Source: a virus
Length of the DNA: 21,101 bases
IMG/VR virus record: IMGVR_UViG_3300020156_000085
Coordinates: 1-21,101 of that record
Strand: one strand, 5' to 3'
Part shown: one piece after another, positions 1 through 4,996 of the stretch
Position numbering within the stretch: the stretch's first letter is position 1
Layout of the letters: every line of letters begins with the position of its first letter
Notes under the pieces: model-generated
Told to the model about the DNA's origin: nothing
The model's database searches: none
Seen by the model: only the letters and a program-made list of their open reading frames with translations
Program-made: the position numbers and the translations under genes

Positions 1-322
1 GATACTTTCTAATGTCAGCGGTATTTATCTGAACAGTTGGCTTATTCATAAACTTAGAGAACGAATTTAATTCAATTTGATATCCATTCAATGTTTTTTT
101 AGATAACCCCTCTACTGTTCTGGCAGATAAAAACATTGCGATACTTTCTTTTAAGTCATTTTCGATACTATTTTGAGATTTTCTATTGATATCATAGTTG
201 CTTGTTACTTCTTCAAGCCGTAAAGATAATTTCGTTAAGTCAATCTCAGGAGAAAGTGTACTAATCACTACGGATAAATCATTCATCAACCTTCTGGTAT
301 CGTTTGTTTGTTCTGTTATCAT
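1..322 (-). CDS. Tyrosine recombinase / phage integrase, N-terminal part (cut by window edge)
   Basis: An open frame runs from an ATG at 320-322 to base 1 without a stop: 107 codons plus one base. A GGAG lies 8 bases before the ATG. The first ~60 residues are polar and helical and I do not recognise them. The next ~45 contain a pattern typical of the SAM-like core-binding domain of phage integrases and XerC/D relatives (SARTVEGLSKKTLNGYQIEL, then NTADIRKY). The catalytic domain with the R-H-R-Y residues would lie left of the window, so activity cannot be judged. Known members carry out site-specific integration and excision. The gene lies on the same strand as the late operon, downstream of it, and is divergent from the small regulator at 439. 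The operator-like repeats between the two suggest co-regulation (inference). The N-terminal extension before the SAM-like domain may be family-specific. Confidence 0.8.
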   Translation of the reverse strand, partial: MITEQTNDTRRLMNDLSVVISTLSPEIDLTKLSLRLEEVTSNYDINRKSQNSIENDLKESIAMFLSARTVEGLSKKTLNGYQIELNSFSKFMNKPTVQINTADIRKY

Positions 323-337
323 TTCCTCATCTCCATT

Positions 338-356
338 TGATACGAAAATCGTTTCA
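338..356. promoter_or_regulatory. Imperfect palindrome, candidate operator near the integrase start
   Basis: TGATACGA and TCGTTTCA flank AAA; the arms match as inverted repeats except for one position. The site lies 15 bases upstream of the integrase ATG, next to its ribosome binding site. It shares the TGATACG core with the larger palindrome at 382-419, so one dimeric protein could bind both. The regulator at 439 is the obvious candidate, but that is inference. Confidence 0.5.
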
Positions 357-381
357 TGAATTAATGATACGATGATACTAT

Positions 382-419
382 TGATACGTAAATAGTATAA
401 TGTTACTATTTACGTATCA
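382..419. promoter_or_regulatory. Perfect 16-bp inverted repeat (operator) overlapping a -10-like TATAAT
   Basis: The arm TGATACGTAAATAGTA at 382-397 and its exact reverse complement at 404-419 are separated by six bases. TATAAT at 396-401 straddles the inner arm and spacer and would suit a rightward promoter with a start near 408, about 30 bases before the regulator ATG at 439. I see no convincing -35 at the right distance; TTGATA at 381 is only 9 bases away. Additional GATAC(G) half-sites lie at 366-371 and 374-378. The layout is that of an autoregulatory Cro/C1-type operator region. Confidence 0.65.
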
Positions 420-438
420 TGAAAAAGGAGATGTTTTA

Positions 439-654
439 ATGATAATTATTAAACTAAACGATATTTTGAAACAGAGAAATATATCTCACCGGGAACTGTC
501 AAGATTAACGGGAATTAGACAACCTACCATAAGTGAAATGTGCGCGAACAAATCAAAGTCATTACCAGTTGAAAATTTAGATATGATTTGTAACACTTTA
601 GAATGCGATTTAACTGATATTATTGAGCATAAAAAAGATGATCCCAGCTGCTAA
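439..654 (+). CDS. Small Cro/C1-type (XRE) helix-turn-helix regulator
   Basis: A 71-residue protein made almost entirely of one XRE/Cro-C1 DNA-binding domain. The recognition region reads RELSRLTGIRQPTISEM, roughly residues 18-34, followed by the usual LPVENLDMICNTLECDLTDI helices. The start was placed at ATG 439 because AAAAAGGAG at 422-430 lies 8 bases upstream; an in-frame ATG at 400 lies inside the inverted repeat and has no ribosome binding site. It has no oligomerisation or peptidase domain, so it resembles Cro or a small Bacillus regulator more than a full CI repressor. The perfect palindrome just upstream suggests autoregulation and control of the divergent integrase. It is the only complete plus-strand gene seen here and has its own terminator overlapping its stop. 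Confidence 0.88.
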   Translation: MIIIKLNDILKQRNISHRELSRLTGIRQPTISEMCANKSKSLPVENLDMICNTLECDLTDIIEHKKDDPSC

Positions 655-672
655 AAAGCTGGGATTTTTTTG
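641..672 (+). terminator. Rho-independent terminator of the regulator gene, probably bidirectional
   Basis: A perfect 9-bp stem ATCCCAGCT/AGCTGGGAT (641-649 with 657-665) with a 7-base loop that contains the TAA stop codon, followed by seven T residues. On the minus strand the same stem is followed, six bases on, by another T-run, so it can also stop late-operon transcripts arriving from the M14 gene. Confidence 0.9.
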
Positions 673-751
673 TTTTATAAACTTTTAATTACCGCATAAT
701 TTCATCAAACTGTGAGTTATTACTCACTGTGCAGTTGAGTCCGATTATTCG
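673..751. other. Short convergent intergenic spacer
   Basis: These bases separate the regulator terminator from the stop of the last late gene. The only structure seen is a 6-bp inverted repeat GTGAGT/ACTCAC with a 4-base loop at 712-727 and no T-run. No gene, promoter or convincing attachment core is visible. Confidence 0.5.
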
Positions 752-2584
752 TTAAGAAACAGCTTCAATTTTGAAATTATCAAATCGTGATCCTGTGTCA
801 TTAAATACTCTAAATCCGTGCTTTGTAGCCGTTTGATTAAATGTATTAGTTACACTAATTCTTTCCGTTCCGTCTAGAGATACTTTTATACTGCTACCAT
901 TCGCTATAACTTTTATAGCATAGGTTGTTCCAACCACAGGTGTAAATAAATACTCACCTAATAATTCATTTGTGCTAATTGTGAATTTATATAATTTAAG
1001 TCCGGTCGAGTTAATGTATGCCGCGAGTAGGTCAGTTCCATTAACTCTAAATGCGATTCCTGTGCTAGTATTCCATGTCCCGTCAACAGAAATAGTTACA
1101 TCAGATTCACCTGAATCGATAACTGCTATAGCGTCTGTGCCGTTAGGGTTAGAAGCATATGCCTTATTCCCACTAATGCCCCATGTGCCTTTTTGAGATA
1201 CCCACGCTTGCCCTGTAGTTGCTACTCCAAGTGACGTTGTGGAATCAATGCGATTAAAATCATCTGTAATAGCATCGAAAGTCCAATTCCATGCACCAAC
1301 AAACGAACCTATCCAATGCTTCCCATTGTCAAAAGTTCTAAAGTTTAAAATATATTTATTTTTAGCTGTAAAAGTGGGTGCAGTTCCGTTTTGCCACACT
1401 ACTGAACTAGGGAATGTGATAGCAGCTCCTTGTACATAATCTAAAAAGATGGTTACATCTGAATGCGATTCCTCAAAAGCCGGAATATTGGAGAATTGTA
1501 ATGTTTTAGCCGTTGTATTTTCAGTTTTGATTGAAAATACTCGCATACCATTATTTAAATCAATATCAAAAATATTAGCATTCGAAACGATATTTCTATA
1601 TTTTTCATCTATTTTCAACGATCCATTAGAAAACATATCAGCAAATTCAATAAACACGTTAGAGTACCATTCGGTTGCTCTCGTCATTTCTGCGGAATCT
1701 GCTAACGTTGCGCTGAAATTCCCTGTTGCAAATTCTAACGTTGCACTTGGTATTCCTCTGACAATTTCAACATAGTTTGATGTGTTAGAGTTGTCATTAT
1801 CAGGATACCTAGTTTGTAATGACTTTGAATAATTTTTATTCCACGAATTAATTAAATAATCTTGTAGGGTATGCAACTGCTCATTAAGTAAAGAATTAGG
1901 TTTAACATAGCAATAACCACCATATAAACCTGCTTCTGAATATCCTTGTGGAACAGTGTGCATATCCAAGTGAAAACTAAACTCCGCGTTATATTTATCA
2001 ATTGTATTTTTAACCGCTAATGTCTCCTTTTGTGAAAACGGGGTTTCTCCTTGTGAATCACCACCTGTTTCACCCCAAAATACATCATAATTTCGATTAA
2101 GGTTAATTCCGTTAGCGTTCAACCGTGTAAAATTAGAGTATCCCCAAGGGTTTACGACAGGAATTACAACGATACGAACCTTATCTCTGATGTATCTTAA
2201 CCGTTTATTCGTTAAGTTACTGTCATAGATTTCTTTTAAGAAATAATAGGTTCCCCAGTATCCTTCCGGTTCGTCACCGTGAATACCTGCTGTAATGAAA
2301 AAAGTTTGTTCAAAAGCAGGTGGAGTAAAGCAATATTCGTAAATCGGATACGCTCCTGAGGAATCATTTCCTATAGTGGCACGCGTTATGATGTTTGGAT
2401 ACTTACTTCTTAGTGTTTCGTATGTGTTTAAAATAAAATTGGCATACGAATAATTAAGATTTGCACTAGAAATAGTTGGAGTATCCCACCATTGCAGTTT
2501 GTTCACTTTTTGTTCCAATTGTGCAGTAAGATCGTTAACTTTTTTCAGCGCTTGCTTTGCTTTTAAATTTGCATAACCACTCAT
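752..2584 (-). CDS. Virion tail protein with M14 zinc carboxypeptidase domain and C-terminal lectin-like domain
   Basis: A 610-residue protein. Residues ~5-30 are a short coiled coil. Residues ~40-320 form an M14 (carboxypeptidase A-like) metallopeptidase with a full set of signatures: HGDEPE gives zinc ligands H102 and E105, INLNRNYD gives the substrate-binding N163-R164, LDMHT gives zinc ligand H209, and ATLEF gives the catalytic E284. Residues ~340-430 match a domain common in phage tail fibres (FPSSVVWQNGTAPTF, then FDNGKHWIGS). Residues ~440-610 resemble a concanavalin/LamG-like jelly roll used for carbohydrate binding. There is no signal peptide, as expected for a virion protein. The ATG directly abuts the TAG of the 72-residue stub gene and has only a weak GGTGG site, so translation is probably coupled. 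Likely role: tail-mounted enzyme that trims a cell-wall peptide, a poly-glutamate layer or a surface protein during adsorption (inference). A role in lysis cannot be excluded. It ends the late operon. Confidence 0.85.
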   Translation of the reverse strand: MSGYANLKAKQALKKVNDLTAQLEQKVNKLQWWDTPTISSANLNYSYANFILNTYETLRSKYPNIITRATIGNDSSGAYPIYEYCFTPPAFEQTFFITAGIHGDEPEGYWGTYYFLKEIYDSNLTNKRLRYIRDKVRIVVIPVVNPWGYSNFTRLNANGINLNRNYDVFWGETGGDSQGETPFSQKETLAVKNTIDKYNAEFSFHLDMHTVPQGYSEAGLYGGYCYVKPNSLLNEQLHTLQDYLINSWNKNYSKSLQTRYPDNDNSNTSNYVEIVRGIPSATLEFATGNFSATLADSAEMTRATEWYSNVFIEFADMFSNGSLKIDEKYRNIVSNANIFDIDLNNGMRVFSIKTENTTAKTLQFSNIPAFEESHSDVTIFLDYVQGAAITFPSSVVWQNGTAPTFTAKNKYILNFRTFDNGKHWIGSFVGAWNWTFDAITDDFNRIDSTTSLGVATTGQAWVSQKGTWGISGNKAYASNPNGTDAIAVIDSGESDVTISVDGTWNTSTGIAFRVNGTDLLAAYINSTGLKLYKFTISTNELLGEYLFTPVVGTTYAIKVIANGSSIKVSLDGTERISVTNTFNQTATKHGFRVFNDTGSRFDNFKIEAVS

Positions 2585-2803
2585 CTAAGCCACCACCCAA
2601 TCTGTACCGTTAGACATCCACGCCTCCTGCGTATTAACAGCAATATAAATAGCTCCAACAGGAACGGAATTAGCAGCTGGACGTTCTGTTACTGTTGGAC
2701 CGTAATATTCCATTTTAGTAAAAAAATCTGCGATATTTATTTCGGATCCGTCTTCTTTAATCAATCGCCCACTTCTAGGAGCATACTTATTAATGTCAGC
2801 CAT
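2585..2803 (-). CDS. Small tail-fibre stub protein
   Basis: A 72-residue protein. The start at ATG 2803 was chosen because AGGGGGA lies just upstream; a longer frame extends to 2878 but has no ribosome binding site and runs through a hairpin. The N-terminus (KYAPRSGRLIKEDGSEINIA) and the C-terminus (RPAANSVPVGAIYIAVNT, then WMSNGTDWV) are both motifs recurrent in fibre and baseplate proteins of Bacillus-type phages. They normally occur at the attachment end of a longer fibre. No signal peptide or membrane segment is visible. It sits between the holin and the M14 tail protein with no gap to the latter, so it may be the separately encoded attachment part or folding partner of that protein (inference). 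Confidence 0.65.
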   Translation of the reverse strand: MADINKYAPRSGRLIKEDGSEINIADFFTKMEYYGPTVTERPAANSVPVGAIYIAVNTQEAWMSNGTDWVVA

Positions 2804-2825
2804 GTTAATTCCCCCTAATTTAAAA

Positions 2826-2851
2826 TTAAAAGCCGCCAAAAGAGGCAGCTT
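2826..2851 (-). terminator. Terminator/attenuator after the holin gene
   Basis: On the minus strand an 8-bp stem AAGCTGCC/GGCGGCTT (2844-2851 with 2830-2837, one G-U pair) has a 6-base loop and is followed by TTAATTTT. It begins at the holin stop codon and lies before the ribosome binding site of the stub gene, so it would reduce transcription of the last two genes. Confidence 0.7.
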
Positions 2852-3038
2852 ATTTTGAATCAGAAAACCCTTTTCCAACAGAAGGATTTGAGATTACACC
2901 GGCACCAATTAGAATGGATAAGACAATATCTACATATGGCTCTGTTTCGCTTGGGGAGATGTTAAATAAATCATTTAATAACATAACTGCTAATGAACCT
3001 AAAGACACCCATAATCCGTAATTTTTCCACTTTTTCAT
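2850..3038 (-). CDS. Holin-like small membrane protein
   Basis: A 62-residue protein with the layout of small phage holins of Gram-positive hosts: a basic N-terminus (MKKWKNYG), a first membrane segment (~residues 8-25), a short loop with SPSETEP, a second membrane segment (~34-50) ending in GAGVISNPS, and a short charged tail. The GVISNP-type end of the second helix is common in this group. Holins permeabilise the cytoplasmic membrane at the end of the lytic cycle. AAAGGAGG precedes the ATG, one base after the stop of the upstream coiled-coil membrane protein, which suggests the two act together. Annotation rests on topology and context, not on a catalytic motif. Confidence 0.75.
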   Translation of the reverse strand: MKKWKNYGLWVSLGSLAVMLLNDLFNISPSETEPYVDIVLSILIGAGVISNPSVGKGFSDSK

Positions 3039-3039
3039 T

Positions 3040-3303
3040 TTAATTAGCCTCCTTTTTTACTCCGCTGAACAATGTTTTGATCTGTTCCTCGTGCCTTGTC
3101 TTGCTTTCCTTCAACACATCAATTTCTTTTTCAATCAAATCAATTTTCCGATCAGTGCTCAGCTTGAAATCTTTCAATGTTTCATTTAATGAGTTAATCG
3201 ATTTTTGCAATGGCTCAATCACAATCTTTTTAAATAAAAAAATGGCGATACCGCCAATAAATGAAATAATTGTTATTACCCAGGTCATCTCTTGCAAAGG
3301 CAT
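3040..3303 (-). CDS. Membrane-anchored coiled-coil protein, XhlA/holin-associated type
   Basis: An 87-residue protein. The start at ATG 3303 was chosen because AGGGGTGG lies just upstream; an in-frame ATG at 3324 would add seven residues but sits in the T-run of the preceding terminator. Residues ~6-26 form one membrane helix (MTWVITIISFIGGIAIFLF). Residues ~30-80 are a heptad-rich charged coiled coil (SINSLNETL, then DRKIDLIEKEIDVLKES). This layout and its place just before a holin resemble XhlA-like and BhlA-like accessory lysis proteins, but the transmembrane segment is at the N-terminus rather than the C-terminus as in XhlA itself. A tail-associated role is less likely. The exact family is not certain. 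Confidence 0.65.
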   Translation of the reverse strand: MPLQEMTWVITIISFIGGIAIFLFKKIVIEPLQKSINSLNETLKDFKLSTDRKIDLIEKEIDVLKESKTRHEEQIKTLFSGVKKEAN

Positions 3304-3323
3304 TACCCCACCCCTTTTGGACA

Positions 3324-3347
3324 TAAAAAATACACCTATGCAGGTGT
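3324..3347 (-). terminator. Short terminator-like hairpin between fibre-accessory and lysis genes
   Basis: On the minus strand ACACCT/AGGTGT (6 bp; 3342-3347 with 3332-3337) encloses a 4-base loop and is followed by ATTTTTT. The upstream gene's TAG stop lies in the hairpin. It separates the tail genes from the holin cassette and could tune its expression. Confidence 0.65.
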
Positions 3348-3734
3348 TGTAGTAGTTGTTGTTACTTGTGCTTTTAAAGCTTCAACTTCTTGTTTTAATT
3401 CAGCTATTTGATCAGTTAACGGCTTTACGTAAACAGGATCTTGTGGCACCGGATTGGCCGGATTAGGATAGCTAAACTCTATGGCCGAAGTTGTTGCATT
3501 TACTCTATATCCATTACATGTTGAGAAATCTTGAGCGTACTCCCCATATTTCAGTTCTATAAAATCATAAGATTCTACAGACCTTCCTTTTAATATGTCA
3601 AATGCGGCAACATCCTCTTCTTCTGTTGTTTGCCTGACTAATCCCACTCGTTCATAAGTATCTACTAAAACATTTCCGGTCGCTTTATCGTAATAGATTT
3701 TTCTGCCAACAAAATTAATGATAATCACCCCCAT
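3336..3734 (-). CDS. Small tail-fibre-associated protein (XkdW-like family)
   Basis: A protein of about 127-135 residues. The first ~90 residues are rich in beta strands and aromatic residues (KIYYDKATGNVLVDT, then KYGEYAQDFSTCNGYRVN), followed by a Pro/Asn linker and a C-terminal coiled coil (LTDQIAELKQEVEALKAQV) ending in a threonine run. Such proteins occur beside fibres in Bacillus phages and prophages and resemble XkdW-type proteins, whose precise job is unknown. The start is ambiguous. ATG 3734 is given here. TTG 3743 is the longest possibility. An ATT at 3719 has by far the best ribosome binding site (GGGGGTGA, five bases upstream) and would give MNFVGRKIYYD. Any of these overlaps or closely follows the fibre gene's stop. 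Confidence 0.65.
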   Translation of the reverse strand: MGVIIINFVGRKIYYDKATGNVLVDTYERVGLVRQTTEEEDVAAFDILKGRSVESYDFIELKYGEYAQDFSTCNGYRVNATTSAIEFSYPNPANPVPQDPVYVKPLTDQIAELKQEVEALKAQVTTTTTTPA

Positions 3735-4384
3735 ACTTCCCAAGTGTATTGGCCGTAAGATTCTTTTACTGGTAACGTAAAACCTGTTGCAGTTACAATG
3801 GCTAAATTACTACCTTGGTTATATGGAACTCCTGTCGTTTTATGTTGGACAATTACAGTTAAATCTGATGAAGGATCTTCCATCCCAGACATGTAGTTAT
3901 AATTTCCGATTATATTTTTTTGGTAGTTTCCCCAAGTGTAAAATGATGAAGGATTAACAGCCGTTCCTTTATATATCCTTATCAATTTTGGTTGAAACGT
4001 TAGCCCTGTCACAACAACCTTCCCTAAACCTGTGAGATATGTCCCGGTTTCATTAGTATAAAAATATCCACTTCCTTGTGATTGACTATTTACCGTACCT
4101 GATGCATATCTCATTGGAGCGCCTATACTTTGAATCCCTGCATCAAGTTCTGAAAATGTAGCAATTGTTCCTGCTTTGGAGACTGTACCGCCTTTGGAAA
4201 TAACAGCAGTCTCGATTAAAATTTTTCCGCTATTTCCAGACGTAAAAAGCTCTTTTAAAACTTCCTCAACATTTGTACTTGTGAAATGATTATCTTCATC
4301 AGCAACAGTAATTATATTTGCTGGGTGTGTTGCTGGATGAGTGTAAGTGGAACCTCCTGAGCTTGGCTTATTCCATCCTTCCAC
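3725..4384 (-). CDS. Tail fibre / receptor-binding-type protein
   Basis: A 219-residue protein starting at GTG 4384, with GGGAGGTGA upstream overlapping the stop of the previous gene. Residues ~11-45 contain the motif HPATHPANIITVADEDNHFT followed by NVEEVLKELF, a recurring attachment and trimerisation segment in phage fibres. Residues ~55-85 hold the KGGTVSKAGTIATFSELDAGI type repeat common in Bacillus-phage fibres. The remaining ~130 residues are beta-rich, with many Gly, Tyr and Asn, and probably form the distal binding head. It most likely assembles as a trimer on the baseplate. The specificity of the distal part cannot be inferred from the sequence. Confidence 0.75.
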   Translation of the reverse strand: MEGWNKPSSGGSTYTHPATHPANIITVADEDNHFTSTNVEEVLKELFTSGNSGKILIETAVISKGGTVSKAGTIATFSELDAGIQSIGAPMRYASGTVNSQSQGSGYFYTNETGTYLTGLGKVVVTGLTFQPKLIRIYKGTAVNPSSFYTWGNYQKNIIGNYNYMSGMEDPSSDLTVIVQHKTTGVPYNQGSNLAIVTATGFTLPVKESYGQYTWEVWG

Positions 4385-4388
4385 GTCA

Positions 4389-4751
4389 TCACCTCCCTAC
4401 AATTGCTCGATAAGCAGATGATGTGGTTATTTGTAGTGTCGTAAACGGTTCAAACTTCATGGCGAATGTCTCTCCTGCTTTTATTTTAAAACTTAGACTG
4501 TTAATTGAAACAATAACGTCTCCTGTACCATCATTAGCCAAGAATAAACCTACACACGCTTTAGAAAATGTCTTGGTAATGTTTGCATTTCCCTCCCACG
4601 AATCATAAGCAATGGTTCCTAATGCGTGGGAACTGGCACCGCCAGCCATACCTTTATTCGGCTCATATTTATCTTGGTCCTGATTGTAATACTGCGGAAT
4701 CGGATTGTTTCCACTGCCATCGTATAAAACCCTTTGGGAATTATAAGGCAT
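4389..4751 (-). CDS. Small baseplate/fibre protein
   Basis: A 120-residue protein with AGGAGGTG before its ATG. The N-terminal ~35 residues (PQYYNQDQDKYEPNKGMAGG) are the kind of flexible stub that begins many phage fibre and head-fibre proteins. The rest is predicted to be a beta sandwich (NITKTFSKACVGLFLANDG, then INSLSFKIKAGETF). No enzyme motif, signal peptide or membrane segment is visible. Its position between the hub-associated genes and the fibre suggests a structural element of the distal tail. Exact function unknown. Confidence 0.6.
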   Translation of the reverse strand: MPYNSQRVLYDGSGNNPIPQYYNQDQDKYEPNKGMAGGASSHALGTIAYDSWEGNANITKTFSKACVGLFLANDGTGDVIVSINSLSFKIKAGETFAMKFEPFTTLQITTSSAYRAIVGR

Positions 4752-4762
4752 GCTTACACCTC

Positions 4763-4996
4763 CTAATATTGCTTGATTTTACCGATAATCACGCCATTGA
4801 TTAGCATGACACGTTCCCCTCCTGCTGGAGCAAAGCTTTCAAGATGTTCATATCCTTTTGTACTAATAGCTGTTTCTCCGTCAAATAGCAATTTAGGCTT
4901 TCCGCTATTATAGGCAGCGTCTACGGTAGCAAACTGAACATAAATGTTACTCGGCTTATACTTAAATGTGTCAACAAATTGTATTGCATCCATCAT
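4763..4996 (-). CDS. Small baseplate protein, likely OB-fold type
   Basis: A 77-residue protein that overlaps the hub stop codon by four bases (ATGA). A second in-frame ATG follows directly and may be the true start; AGGAGG lies within the end of the hub gene. The core pattern (IYVQFATVDAAYNSGKPKLL FDGE, then FAPAGGERVMLINGVIIGKI) is widespread in phages of low-GC Gram-positives directly downstream of a Tal/hub gene. The beta-rich pattern ending in a VxLxxGxxxGKI motif suggests a small OB-like barrel, as in baseplate spike or collar parts (inference). Translational coupling to the hub fits a fixed stoichiometry. Confidence 0.6.
   Translation of the reverse strand: MMDAIQFVDTFKYKPSNIYVQFATVDAAYNSGKPKLLFDGETAISTKGYEHLESFAPAGGERVMLINGVIIGKIKQY

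Noticed and set aside
381-401. TTGATA and TATAAT as a complete promoter
   Set aside because: The spacing is 9 bases, far below the ~17 required. Only the TATAAT is retained as a possible -10.
338-419. Repeated GATACG units as a CRISPR array
   Set aside because: The units are 6-8 bases at irregular spacing, with no constant spacer length. An operator cluster explains them better.
712-727. Inverted repeat GTGAGT/ACTCAC as terminator or attachment core
   Set aside because: The stem is only 6 bp, no T-run follows on either strand, and no second copy is seen to support an attachment site.
1449-1775. Plus-strand open frame of 108 codons inside the M14 gene
   Set aside because: It is antisense to the M14 and fibre domains, has no family resemblance and no ribosome binding site.
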